From Gnetum montanum (lineage: Eukaryota > Streptophyta > Gnetopsida > Gnetales > Gnetaceae), in the NCBI GenBank assembly GCA_015680685.1, contig MNCI01002813.1:62001-126000 (forward strand): 64,000 nt of DNA, given 5' to 3'. Shown in pieces: positions 1 through 12,554 of this stretch. Below the pieces are notes generated by a model. It made no database searches. It was not told the origin of the DNA and worked only from the letters and a program-made list of their open reading frames with translations. The stretch's first letter is position 1, and every line of letters begins with the position of its first letter. Position numbers and translations under genes: made by a program.

Positions 1-383
1 TGGAACTATCTCTTTCTCTAGGGAAAATTAGGAGTATATTTGCAGAGTTGTGCTTAAATGTTTTTAAAAAATTTTATTTATTACAAGTAGGTATTATAAG
101 GACCTCATAGACTAGGCATTTGAATAAAATAGAAAACTTTCAACAACTCACAGTACTTGGCAAAGTTGGCTGAATCTCTTTAAAGTAAGTCATTTGTAGT
201 TTGCTCACAATGCAATCGTTACATTTCACACAACCGCACGCCGCAATAGCACATACACATACTCACATTAACTACTGAGTTTATTTGGAGGTATCTAGGC
301 CTTGGTGTTGCTAGAGACCAGCAGGAACCTAAATCCTATTCAAGGATACTCATTGGCGGTCACATCCCAAATGGTCACCAACA
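1..383 (+). repeat. Right-hand part of a family-2 LTR (same family as element D)
   Basis: This stretch matches the last ~390 bases of both LTRs of element D (about 38283-38667 and 42042-42345), with scattered substitutions. It ends in the same terminal CCAACA. It is not followed by the primer-binding sequence that follows the D 5' LTR, so it is a 3' LTR or a solo LTR. Its left part lies outside the window. It is more diverged from D than the two D LTRs are from each other, so it is an older insertion. Confidence 0.9.
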
Positions 384-1079
384 GATGTGTACTTCCAAGT
401 AGCTAGGCTAATCATAACGATCACTTCGGAGAAATGTAGTGTCTTGCTCTCATGGAAAAACACATCTCTAAATGACACCATCTTGGCTTGTATCCTATAA
501 ACACAATAGAGAGAAAACCAAAAAAATTACCATGGAGTGAAGTGAGGGTAAAGTCTTGCTTGCTCGAGACACTGCCCGAGTGGTAAATACTACATCGAGT
601 GCACACCATGTCCAAAGAAGGAAGGCCAACATAGGTTCTGGCAATGGTAGGCTGGAGAGGTTTGCACCGAAGAGTCCAAGAGCAACCATGATGTAAGTGC
701 TCAAGATTCCTTATCCAAGGTAAACATCATGCAATCTAGCTACAAAGTGAAAAGCTTAACATCTAAACACATCTTGGACTTGGATGATGGTGAGGGTTGG
801 AGGATGGAAACCTTGTGGATAGGCCACAATAGTGCTAGGCCTCCAAAAACAGCTACTGATGGTAAGAGCTACTACTAGGATGAATGAATGTGGTAGTAGT
901 AGCTCTAGAAGGTGAGCAAGATGTCAAAAAACATCTCTAGAAGATCAGCAAGATGCTACATGTGTTCTAGAGGGCTTTTCCTTAGCATCATGAACTACAT
1001 TCTGGAACTACAATGTCCCACCTCGTATTGTCTAGAGAGTTTGAGAGTGTGCACGCTCACTTGTTCATAGGGTTATGGA
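384..1079. other. Unassigned spacer with no supported gene
   Basis: About 700 bases between the family-2 LTR end and the family-1 tail repeats. The minus strand at 495-704 can encode a hydrophobic peptide of 69 residues with two possible membrane stretches. It has no recognisable family or flanking exon signals, and I do not call it a gene. The segment could be flanking host DNA or a diverged 3' end of fragment F. Confidence 0.4.
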
Positions 1080-1490
1080 TGTTAGTTGGGGACGTTGCAC
1101 TGTGAGACCAATTTAAGGTCTTGGTAGACCATCAAATGTGCTGGTTTAAGGTCCCAGTAGACTGTGATGTACTAGTTTGAGATCCTAGTAGACCGTTGTG
1201 CTAGTTTTAGGTCCTAGTAGACTGTTCTGCTAATTTATTATCATAATAGATGGTGGATGGCTAGTTTAAGGTTGTAGTAGATCATGTTGTGGGTGCCAGT
1301 TTTATGTCATAGCCCAAGGACATGCTATGCCAGTTTAACATCATAGGGGACGAGTTGTGCCAGCTCATAGTCATAGTAGACTATCTTTGCCAGTTTTACA
1401 TCATAGTGGATGATCTTTGCCAATTTTACATCATAGCAGATGATCTTTTCTAGTTTTATGTCATAGTGGATGAGTTCTTACCTTGGTTTG
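1080..1490 (-). repeat. Tail repeat array of minus-strand family-1 fragment F
   Basis: Read on the minus strand, this holds about eight degenerate copies of a motif of the form GTC-N6-GAC followed by TTAAACTGGCA or similar, spaced roughly 45-60 bases. The same array follows integrase in element A (16625-17045), B (57735-58190) and C (32450-32966). Its place next to an integrase C-terminal remnant identifies the fragment and its strand. Confidence 0.8.
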
Positions 1491-1539
1491 TACTTGATGC
1501 AATCCTTTGCATTAAACATATTATGTCTTGAGAGATAAG

Positions 1540-1790
1540 TGGTTGATGGGATTTGCGAACTCGTTGCCATCCATATCAACCAATTTGAATGCATTATTCT
1601 CATAGGCTTTTGTGACTACGAAAAGGCCTTCCTAGTTGGTTGAGAACTTATTTACAGTTTCCTAAATATCTTTGAGGACTAGGTCTCCCTTTTTGATTGT
1701 TCATTGATGTAAATTGTAGTGGTGCTTTTGCTATTGTTTATCCTGGTACCATTCGATGTGATTGAGTTAAGGTCAAAGGTGAACAAAGAT
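1540..1790 (-). pseudogene. Integrase C-terminal remnant, fragment F
   Basis: The minus-strand translation aligns with the end of integrase in C (about 33050-33260) and B (about 57460-57720). Shared landmarks are a WYQDKQ-like segment, a KKGDLVLK-like segment and a terminal NPINH. It contains several stops. Upstream of it on the minus strand, where the rest of pol would be, the match stops abruptly near 1790. F is therefore a truncated or internally deleted copy. Confidence 0.8.
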
Positions 1791-1924
1791 CATCATGCAT
1801 AGTCATTTTTTCGATTTGACCAATCACAATAAGCAAATAAACCAAGTCAAGTGATACCAATTTTAAGAAACAACATGTAATAAATATATGTAAGGCAATA
1901 ATGCAACATAAGATAATTGCTAGT

Positions 1925-2310
1925 TTTAGATCTTAGAGGACCACCACTATGCAAAATTTGTAAATTGAAATTGCCAGTTTAAGGTTTTAGCAAATCGTAA
2001 CCATGTAATATCGTGAGATGAATGTTAAAGTTGCTAGTTTAAGGTCATGGCAAACTAGTAACAAGTTTACAATGTAAAGGAGGTTATGGTTTCCAATTTA
2101 AGGTCGTAGCATATCATAATAATGTAAATTTTTCTCTAAAATGTAAAATGAATCCTAAAATTACTAGTTTAAGGTCATGGGGGACCTTCACTAGGCCACA
2201 AAATAAGTTAAAATTGCTAGTTTAAGGTCATGGGGGACCATCACTCGGCCATACTATAAGTTAAAATATCTAGTTTAAGGTCATGGGGGACTATAACCAT
2301 GTTTAAAATA
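1925..2310 (-). repeat. Hairpin-motif array, probably the post-protease array of a minus-strand family-1 copy
   Basis: About seven copies of CTAGTTTAAGGTC followed by a variable loop and GACC, spaced ~55-60 bases. On the minus strand this is GGTC-loop-GACCTTAAACTAG. It resembles the array after protease in B and C rather than the tail array. If it belongs to F, the pol and antisense-gene regions that should lie between 1790 and 1925 have been deleted. Assignment to F is an inference. Confidence 0.6.
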
Positions 2311-2319
2311 TAAAGATAA

Positions 2320-3759
2320 AGTAAAAATTTTGGTGGATCCACTTGCTACATTGTAGGTGAGTGCTACGCTGCAACAGGGACATGCTACACTATAGTAGTG
2401 TTACACTGTAGGGATGTCCCATGTTATTTGGGACATGAAAGTGATAGTCTTTTTACTACGTTATCTATAAATAGGGGTTTACCCCCTAGTAAACTTGTCA
2501 TTTTCATTGTCAGAGCCCACACCCAAAGCGTAGTGTAGTAGGATTACAAGAGAGTCCTCAAGTCTCAAAATTTCAAGACCTCGATGATTCAGCAAAGTCT
2601 CAAAATCTACGTAAAGGATTTCCACAAGTGGAACATTTTGGACAATCCTTTTTTAGCTTAGGGTTTGTTACACTACGCTATGCAGCGTAGCGTAATAGAA
2701 TCCAAAAGGACTAAACAGAAGCAAGGGATGCATAGGAAAAACACTTCAATTTTGCAAGTTAGCTATGTTATGTCGCATTATGCTATGCAGCGTAATGTAG
2801 TGTAACGCAGCGTAACGCAAGCAGACAATTGATTTGATTGCAACAACGAAGATAGGAAGATTCAAGCATTTGCAATTCTTATGCCATGATATGCTCTTTA
2901 GCATATTACAGTGTAACCATAGGACAATTTGTTACCGAAGCTCCAGCAAAGATAGATTATGACACACTATGCTTCAGAGCGTAACACAGCGTAACACTAC
3001 AAGCTTTAGCTATGGCACATTAGGTCAACGGTATTCTGTGTGCTCAAGACATGCATAATCTAAGCCATGTTCTTCTCCTAACCCTAATCTTATAAATACC
3101 CTAGTTGACAATGATCAAGGGGTTGAAATTTTTTTCTGGGTTGGCAGCTATTGGAAATTATTGACAATTTTTGGCAAAGATTGGCAAGAGAACAAAAGAG
3201 AATCAGCAATCAAAAGAACATCGACGGTGACCGATAAGAACTTTTGATCAGAAGCTTTGAGTTAGTAGACACTTTGCTTCGAGTTTGACTCCCTTTCACC
3301 TAGATTGGCAAGAACGAGGTAGATCGACCTTTGCTTGTTTCATCTCTGAATAGCTTTCTTGTTCTTGGCATGTGCTTCATCTAAGCTGAAGTCTGCCTAC
3401 AATCATTATGTTCAACGTATTTTTTTATAAGCTAAATTCTAGACCTTGGGATTTCACATTCTCTAAATTCAATTTATTGCATCATATCTACATAGATTTT
3501 ACAATCATTTCGAATCGTTTACATTGTTCTCATTGCCTTCGAGATTATCAATATCATATCTCCACATCAAAATCGTCATCTTGTGATCCGATCATTACAA
3601 AATTTGCTGATTAAGTAAGTCCCTGTTTGATTGACAAGAGCATTCAGGGCACCATGGATTTGATTCCTCTAGCATGGCCCTCACATGGATCCAGGGTTGG
3701 AACTGTGTACATGGAACTTCGCTTGGTATTTCCAACGATCGACATTTTCCATTGTTACA
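2320..3759 (+). repeat. 5' LTR of element A (left end uncertain)
   Basis: The right two-thirds aligns with the B and C LTRs, including the stretch from a GAGGTAGAT landmark to the terminal TTACA at 3759. It is followed by a decayed primer-binding site. The left part is rich in palindromic words such as CTATGCAGCGTAGCGTAA, like other family-1 U3 regions, but I could not find the family start TGAAACACCGTG. The 2320 boundary is estimated from the LTR-start-to-TATA distance in B and may be wrong. A second TATA-like string lies at about 2464-2476. Confidence 0.6.
3090..3100 (+). promoter_or_regulatory. TATA box of the A LTR
   Basis: TTATAAATACC, in the same place relative to the LTR end as the TATAAATACC of B and C. 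It should set the start of R and of the genomic RNA. Activity is not known and the copy is old. Confidence 0.55.
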
Positions 3760-3765
3760 GTTTTC

Positions 3766-3783
3766 TAGGGCTAGAAGGAGGGC
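3766..3783 (+). other. Primer-binding site of A (decayed)
   Basis: TAGGGCTAGAAGGAGGGCC lies seven bases after the LTR end. It corresponds to TGGCGCTAGAAGGAGGG in C and D with changes at the 5' end. It would prime minus-strand synthesis from a tRNA 3' end. I did not assign the tRNA. Confidence 0.6.
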
Positions 3784-4009
3784 CAAACCTCTGATCTGCG
3801 CTTCACGGGTAGTCCTGTAAGTTGTTTGTACTCATTTTTGATCGATGTAAACATAATACCTCCATTTTTTATGAGATTGTGTTGTGTAGATCTGTCTCTT
3901 CGACGATTCCTCTAGAATCCTGTAGGGTAGAAAGCTAATTTTTGCCTTAGCTTACCTTTTCCCTATTGATCTTTATCCTTGTCATCATTACTCTTAAACT
4001 GCATAGAGA

Positions 4010-7000
4010 ATGGCTGCAAGTTATGCCTATTGTCGTCAAGATGCCAACCAGTCTGTTGTGACCATGCCAATATCTTAGGCTCCAAAATAAAGAGCCTAAG
4101 GAACATGCTCAGCATAGGAAACATTACAATTTCCTTTGTGCTAAAATTTTGGTAAATTTTCCCATGTATCCACAAGAACTTGAAGAGAAATGAGAATACG
4201 AGTTCATATACTGCAATGAAAAGGAATTTATTCCTTCACCTAATGCCACTATACCCTTGACAGGCTAATAACAGTGGATCTTAGATCAAATGTTGATGGC
4301 TAGAGCATCGACAGAACAATGAAAGGAGTTGTTCCGTGATGAAGCACTTCATGATGGGTAGGAGGATCTAGATTCCCATTCTGAGGAAGGTAGTCACGTT
4401 GACTTTGTTGTGCCCCCTCCCTCCACCACGTTCCATGTAAATCCGCTATTCATGGTCACCATGCCCTTGACATTATCTAACACTAACCACATCCCACACT
4501 CATCCCAACCACATTTTTTCTCTCCGACTACCCTCCTAGGTGGTGTCCCTTCACAAATCATTCCTCCATAGCTGTAGTTAGTTAATCCATCTCATTGTAT
4601 ACCTATGCCTATGTCACCATATGTACATGAAATACCTACTTTGCAATTACACACAGTGCCTACATTTATCCCAACTCACATAACTAGACCTACCATTATA
4701 GCATGGTGGGCTCCAAACACATCATCCCTTATAGCATAGCCTACGCAGATGTCTCATCTCACTCATCATCAGCACCAAGTCTTGCAAGTAATAAACCCCA
4801 TTGTAGGATCATTGTCTATGCTCCTAGCCATGTAAACAATGTATCCCATGGCACAGTCGATGGCAGTCACCTCATCTTCACTACCTATCGAGTGGTGGAT
4901 GTCACAAGTGGTACTGCCTGCAGGGGCAGTCCTGATAACATCACACATAGGCTAAGCTGCCACCCCTATCCTACCATCCAACATGGATCATCCTACAATT
5001 TCATTAACAACCTCTTCATCTACGGGACTGGATCAAGCCTTCTAGCTTATTCAGACCCCTACTAAGGAAGTTAAACACCTCAAGGATACCAGTTCTGACA
5101 TAATACAGGTCATAGAGTTTTACCATGATGATCCTATTAGTCTGGTAGTTCCTGTTTTGTCATTGCCTCCTGGGATTGCACTCCCCCATTTTACAAAATA
5201 TAATGGGGAAGGTGATTCCAATGCCCATCTAGTCACCTTCAGATCAGAGTCATTATTATTGCAACAATGGCCACATACCATCATCTGTATCTTTACTATG
5301 TCCCTAATGAGTAAAGCTTTAAATTGGTATCTAGCACTCCCACACTCTTCCATCTCAACATTGGAAGAGCTGTTAACTCAGTTCATGACTCATTTCAAAT
5401 ACAACCTAAAACCAGAAGTAATGTTTGATCAGCTCATGGGAGTTAAGTAAGATCTTCTCGAGTTAGTCCAAAATTTTATACAGCAGTGGAGCACTACCTT
5501 GAATGAAATCTGTGAACCCATTGCGGAGGCTCATCTATTAGAAATCTTCAAGGGGAAGTCAACAACTTCATTAAGTCCAAACTATATTACCTCACTCCCC
5601 ACTCCTTTAGCTAAGCCTTTACTTAGACTAAGAGCATTCAAGACATGACAGAGGCTAGAAAAGACCCAGCGTATGTGGTCTACAAAAATTCCCATAACAA
5701 GGGTAAAAACAAAGGTAAAGCTACGATAACGACCATAGCAGTAGTAGCCGAAGGGGCCAAGAATAGAAATAATAACATGAAAATATTTGTAGCACCTGAT
5801 AAGCCCACAACTAGCTCAAATAGCACCGATCAAGAAACTCCACCTACCCCTGAGGTGTTTCCACATCCAAAGCCTAATTTTGAGAGTAAAGATCGCTTAA
5901 AATACACGGCTCTACCTGTAAAGCCTTCAGAACTTCTGAAGAAATTACTGGGAACTGGCCATATTCAACATAAGCAGGTGTCCAAGGAAGATCTGAAATG
6001 CCATAGGCAGCATTATGAGTTTCTCAAGAACCCCTCCTTGGCCCTACCAAATGAACCTCTAATCCCCAAAAACTTTAGGATAGACCATTTCTGTGACTAT
6101 CACCAGCTCTGTGGTCATGACAGGGATTACTGCTAGGCATTGAAAGATGACATCCAATGCATGATCGATCAAGGTAAACTAATCTTAGATAGTAGTAGTT
6201 TGGTCCATTCGAAAAATCAATCCATGCATGTGTACAAAGACCCTTTAAACAAAAATAACGTAGGGTACACTATCAACGTGGTGGGTATGGATGGCGAAGC
6301 ATAGCCAAAACAACCCTTTTTGCTATGTGTACCTCCTCACCTATCTCAGAAGACAAGACCATCAACATCAATGGGTGTGGCTAAGTGATAACCCTTTGTT
6401 CCTAGGGTCCCATATCCTACCTTCGTCCTACAGCCCACCATCGGTAAAGCCACAGCCCAGCCTGTGCCCACACCTAGGACATCCTTTATCATTAGGGTGC
6501 CAAAGCCATCAGTTGCTCCTGCTACATAGGGGAAATCTCTAAGTCAATGCCTCAATCAAAACCTAACAGGAAAGGAGAAGGACACATGATAGCTAATACA
6601 ACCAAGGACCAAATTACGCTGGAATTTCCCAAACCTATTCCCCTCGCCTCGGTGCCCTTGGCCCCATCCTCTAAAGAAGGAAATGCTATGCAAACACAAC
6701 CATCTTCTCCCAACCAAAGAAAATGCAACCCTCAACCAAAAACCATTCCTCCCTAAGAGATTTGTCTCCTAGGATGAATGGAAGAAGAGAAGGAAGATAA
6801 GAAACGAGATCGTGGACATGATCTCCTTGACATTTTTACACAAGTTAAGCAGGCTCTTAAACAAAAAAATACAACATTGAGCCTCTATGACTTGTTGATG
6901 ACATCAAAAAAGCATCATGAGGCCATGGTTTGCATGTTAACATCCATACCCATGGACAAGAGGCTACCAGCAGATGAAGAAGTAATCCATTCCATCATGC

Positions 7001-7707
7001 TTCCCCTCACCGCCGAACAACCCCAATCTTCCCTACTGACTTTTCATGACAAATCCATTAAGGATGACCCAGAGAAGGGTTAAGTGAAAATAGCACCTAT
7101 GTTCATCACTATCTTGGTTGGCCAATACCAAATCTAAAGAGTACACGTAGATGAAGGGGCATCTGCCAATGTCATTCCATACCCCATAGTGGATAAACTA
7201 GGTTTGATCGACTAGATCAATCCCATGACAATGCCATGTTTAAAGTCATTCAATGGGGCATGAATGCAAGTAAAGGGAATAGTACACATCAACTTCATAT
7301 CAGGGGATCAATTCCCCACAGACACAGTGTTTATAGATGTCAAGGAGATGCTTGGTTTCAACTTAATCTTGGGGAGGTCCTGGTTGGCTCAACTAAGGGC
7401 AGTCTCATCACCCATCCATCAGGAGATCCATTTTCCCTACACAGGAGGGGAAGTGATCATCCATGGTGATAAGATGATCCCTCAAGCTGTTAATAATGTA
7501 GTAATGGAACAAGGTTTGGAAATCAAAATCCCCAAGCCTCAGTCTCCTGTCCTAATATTTGAATAGGCTGAAATAGTGGATGATGACAGCTTGATTTGGG
7601 CTGAACTACCTTTTCAAGGGGAAGATTGTGAAGTAGAGGAATAGAGTAATAAACCTCCTCGTCCATACGTGTCGCCAAAACTAAAAAAAATTAAGAAGTA
7701 TCTATAG
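4010..7707 (+). pseudogene. gag-protease of element A, broken
   Basis: Homologous to the gag-protease of B and C. The clearest parts are the capsid-like region at about 5157-5450 (LTEELLTQF-like motif, then FKYNLKPEV), a lysine-rich linker, and a finger at about 6085-6136 with CDYHQLCGHDRDYC. A linker follows at 6778-7083, then a protease around 7140-7566 with VDEGASANVIP at the active site and LILGRSWLAQL downstream. Stops, often at Gln or Trp codons, and a frameshift near 5550 break it. The start is placed by leader length relative to B and is approximate. The product would form the particle and cut the polyprotein. There is no zinc knuckle of the CCHC retroviral spacing. Confidence 0.8.
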
Positions 7708-8101
7708 AGCTAGCAAACAAACACATTGACATGACATGTCACATTAGTCCACATTGTTTACTATTATGCAATTTACACTCTCTCCTTTAGCATTGTACTT
7801 ATTACAATTTTTACCCTTTTTCATATGAATTACAGCCTGAAATGGCCTTAAACTATTTGTGGCCCACTAAGTCCTAAAAATGGCAATTTTTTTTATTCTT
7901 TTATGCTTATGATGGCTTTTCCTGAAATGTCCTTAAACTATTAATGGCCCGTAGTGGCCTAAAGAGTGTAATCCTTCTAATAATATGTTTCACTTCATGA
8001 AAACTAAAATCTTTATATCACATAGATTATGTCACATAGATCGAAGAAAATTGTCCTTTACTCCATTTCATTATAACAAAATATTGGCCTATATAGCCAT
8101 G
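7708..8101 (+). repeat. Post-protease spacer of A with hairpin motifs
   Basis: Non-coding stretch between the end of protease and the end of the antisense gene. It contains two to three degraded copies of the GGCC-loop-GGCC-TTAAACTAG motif at about 7840-7970 that forms clear arrays in B and C. AT-rich, with no other feature seen. Confidence 0.6.
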
Positions 8102-11100
8102 TCACATGTTTCCTTTGCTACCACTCCAACCTATGTCATTCAACTCCACCTCTGCCTCATGAAGATCATCCTCATAGGGACCTTTTTTGTGTGGTGTCTC
8201 TTCGTCGATGTGATCATCTCCACAAGGCTCTTCCTCATGAGAATCATTACCATGAGGTTGATCATCTTTGTGGAGCTCCTCCTCATGAGGATCCTCTTTG
8301 TGAGGACTATCATCTCCATTATGTTCCTCCTCTTTGTGTTGATCCTATGATTTGACATGAAACACATGTTAGCATTTCCACTAAAACTACGCATAATAAG
8401 AATACGCTAGTCCTATAACTTACCTATGATGGTCCTACATTAGCTGTGAAAGGAATTTCTTCCAAAACAATCCACAGACGTTGCATGATCTCATCCTCGG
8501 TAAGCTCAGACCAAACACCATCTCCTAGACTAGTTCCAACCTTAACCTTCCTCTTTTCCATAGGAGTCCATCAGGGTGGTTCAAGGAAGAAGGAAGGGAT
8601 AGTGGTCTCCCCACCAAGAAGGGTGATTTCTCTCTCTAGGGAGGCACTTACTGTCACTTTCTCCTGAAACTTTTCATATGCTCCAGAAGCACCGATGACA
8701 TCAAGGAATAGCTAGAGGGACCATACTGCAATAGAAGAATCCTTGTAATATTGGTGGTAGGTGGCACTTTCTTGCTTATACACTTGCTTGTGGTCCTTGT
8801 GTGGCTGCCTCCATTCTTGGACCCTTGTGCTAAAATCCTTCCAGTCTTGGTTCTTCTGGGCTAGGAGTTCCATTTGCCTCCATTTCTCAATGAGCTCATG
8901 GCTGGCTCAGACATTGTTTCTGATGACCATCCAATAACGGGTGTAGTCAATCATAGCTGTTCACAAATTCTCATCATTGGTCTTCCAAGCTTGTAGAAAT
9001 TTATTTCAAGACTCCACGTCCTCAACCCTATTGGTTAGGGACGTCTTCTCCTTTTCTTCTTTCTACAACCTCTTCCAAAGATCTTTGTTGACATTTTGAC
9101 ACTCCCATAAAGATCGGGTTGAGTGTAACACACATTTATGCATTTCATCGTAAAAGTTGCGTGGCACTTTAGTCACCTCTAGTGAGGGTTTAGGGACTAT
9201 GTCTAAGTCAATGGGCTGTTTGGAATCCCATATCAGGCAAGATCCTATAACATAAAAATAACAGTTAGATGCAACAAAATAATGCAATGTCGCAATGCCA
9301 ACAATCCCTATGTTATAACAATTACGTACCAATATCAAGATCGATTCTCTCTAGGTAGCTAATCATATCATTAATGATGCCCTTCATAAAGGAAAATTTA
9401 TTAGGAATCTCACCCCAATGTTGAGTTGGTGCCACTGACAAAGGCATGCCACTATTATCAGAAATGCCTACTATGCGAACAAAATGAGTTAGACATAGTA
9501 TGATGGACATAAAGGGTAATTGAGATGTTACTATAACACAAAAATCAATTCAAAAAAACCCTCAAGGGTAGTAGCATGAGGTTTTCCATTTGAGGAAAGG
9601 TCAATCTACTAGTGACAAACTACTTCTCTTTTCCTAGTCCATCCAAAAGGACCTCGACATCCTCTACTTCCATCTCTTCTTTAGACACAGGAACTTGTGT
9701 GTTGCCTATGTTACTAACTGGAGCCTCTTTTTCCAAAACTGGGGTCCCTTCTCCACACCATATAACTATTGGTCCTATTTCAGGGATCAACTCCTCTACA
9801 TCTTTTCTTTTGTCTTCCAAACAACACAGTTAGCCAAAACATTTACAAATTCTACGCAACACCATGAAATCTATATGAAGCATGATACATATATATACTA
9901 ATTACTCATCTCTCTACTTACCAGCTAGGGGACCATTCTTGTGAAATTTAATTCACAACCTCTTTCCCTCTGCATTAGTCAGATTGGGAGACTCCACACC
10001 CAGACGATGCTTCTTTCATTGAACTGGTGAAGTCACTATTTCCACTGCTAGGCACTTTTCCCTTGACACACTATCGATGTAAGAAGGGAGTGCCCCATCC
10101 ACACTGTCTTGGCCCCATGTAGGAGGCACTGCCAAATCCTTAGTCATGAGTGAAAGAAAATCCCCGATACCTTCAGGGGGATCTTGCGACCGAATGATGT
10201 AGAAAAGTTGGGAAATCCATGGTTTGGAAATTTGGTTATGATCTTACTGCACCTAGATTCCATCCCTATGAACCACCAGGAATTCAGAAAAAAATCAAAA
10301 GAAATCTATAAAAAAGGTGAAATGCACATTGAAGCAAGATTCAAGCTTCTTGTGAAGCTTAACCATTTTAGCTTGCAAGCCTTCAGCGAAGTAACTAGCC
10401 CAATTGAACCATGTTCCCTTCTCTATAACCTCCTACATGATCCGAGCCTACTCTATGATACTGATTCTCCCCTAGAATAGTAGCTTGGGAAAGGTGTGGG
10501 CTCAAAAAAGGGATAAATGATATTAGCCACCTCTAGCTTTATTTTATCAACAAGGATGTCTTTCGGTTCCTTTTTAACCCCTAGCCACTCCTCTATGTCC
10601 TTTTGAAGCTTAGAACCTCTTTTTGACCTTTATTCTACAAGAAGTCCATCAGAAGGAACACCAAAAAATTCAATGAATAGTCAAGCATCAATATCAAAAC
10701 TCACATGCACATTACACATGTGCATGTAAAGACGCTTGGCTTCTTCACTGAAGGAGTCAACGAGAATTAACATTTTAGCTGTGGTGATGTTGGGGGTTAT
10801 GGCCAAAAATAGCTCCATCAGTCTAGCTTCCCAAATGTTATTGGTTATGGCATTTGGGGCTGCTCCATAGTAGAGCCAACATTGTGCCTCTTTTATGTCA
10901 CCATAACGAAAGAAGAGACTACTTGCTTCATGCTCGGAGGCCATAACCGTGACCTCTCGTGATTCCCTAACTGTGAATATAAAGTAATGGTTTAGAAAAT
11001 ATAGTAAAATAAAAAATTTTTATACATTGTTTCTATTCCATAAGATTGTACAATGGACCACCATAGCGTAATTTACCACGTTCGAAGGGCGAAGAAAATA

Positions 11101-12554
11101 GTGGGATTTTCTCTTACACGTCTGCAATAGTGATAGGACGATCCAAAGTCCACTCCTTATCACACCATCCAGAGTTTTTACACTTGGTGAAGAATTTGAC
11201 ATAGTCAACAAGGTAGTGTGGGATTTCAAATCCTAGTTATCCTAAGACACCAACACATACATTGCTAATAGAAGTGAGCTCCTTTATGGCCGTTTTGACT
11301 ATAGATAACATATCTGTATCACCTTCGAGAGCATGCTCATTGATAAAAAACCTACACCATAGAATGTAGAAAATTTTTTATACTTGACACAAATTCAAAC
11401 AATGGTTAGCAAATCATAACGTCATGGAAACACTTACCCACCTACATAATACACAATGCCAGGTGGATTCTGGAAGTAGGTCGTGAGATGACGAGCCACG
11501 AACAGTGTGTTATAGGAATGATAACAATCAAACCTGGGCATCTCCCAGATCCAAGATAAAAACTTCAAACCCTTGGTGATCTGTTCATGGTCTTACACCC
11601 TCATGGTTTTGATTGATCCATCTACCATAAATGTTAAGATGCTCTACGTTGATCCAACCAGTAGCATCTCTATAATGGCAGTGGTTATCTTAGCTAGTAG
11701 ATACGACCAGATAATTACGCTGAAATTATGCAACAAAAACTACAAAAACTCCCATGCACCTCTTTAGAACCAAACCACCTCCTCCCCTACACAAGCATGA
11801 GGAGGAGGAACATTGGCCATGGGGACATGCAAACAACACAGAACGCCCATAATGTCCAAGACAATCAAGACGGGCTTTAGCGTAATCCTTTACAATAAAA
11901 CACACTACCATTAGGAAAATAAATTTAGACATACTAACAACATAATAACAAAAAAAATAAAAAATGCTCATAAAAATTCATTACGCAACACTAGAGTTTC
12001 CATTACCTTGACTCCTAGAAAATCATAGGTTACACTAAAAATGTGTTACCAAAACTGTCCAAACCCTTGCAATGGTGCAAGGTCTGTCCCTAACAATGGT
12101 GATAAAAGTAACACTGCATATTTTACCAGCATATCATGCAACCATTACAAGTGATACAATGGAATCCTATTTATACTACATAAGGGTACAATACCTGAAC
12201 CCCTCCAATTATGCATAACGTTCGCACAGTATTGTCCAAGATCATCCAAACCCTTGCGATGGTGCAAGGTCTGTCTCTGACAATGGTGATAAGGGTAATA
12301 TTACAAACTACAATTACTTAGCCCATGCAAGCAGGTATTAATGCTCGACATAATACACATCTTCAAAATGAGTACAAATATGACACCATAACAACAAAAA
12401 TAACAATCATGCAGGAAAGGTAAAAAGCAACCTAATGGGCGAGTGGAGTAGCCTCCCAAGTTTCAACCTGGGCCTTTGAAATCTGCTCCAAACTCTCCTA
12501 GACTTCATTGATCTTCACCAATTTGGCATGTTTGCCTTTGGTCATTAGTGCCAT
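8102..12554 (-). pseudogene. Antisense multi-exon gene of element A, broken
   Basis: The minus strand carries the same gene as in B and C. Exon 1 starts at ATG 12554 with a Lys-rich N-terminus. Exon 2, ending near 11438 at GTAAGTG, has a KPVLIVLDIMGVL motif, a WEFL segment and SVIIW, like the FCP1/NIF HAD fold. Exon 3 (about 11020-11340) has GWCDKEWTLD. Exon 4 lies at about 9900-10970, with RYGDIKEAQ and FDIDA landmarks. The last exon at 8102-8344 is unusually acidic, with repeated HEEE/DD blocks, and ends like the other copies (SGSKGNM). Many stops and frameshifts are present. Role unknown; intermediate splice sites were not all verified here. Confidence 0.7.

Noticed and set aside
495-704. 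Hydrophobic 69-residue minus-strand ORF as a membrane protein gene
   Set aside because: Short, no family resemblance, no flanking exons or splice sites that extend it.
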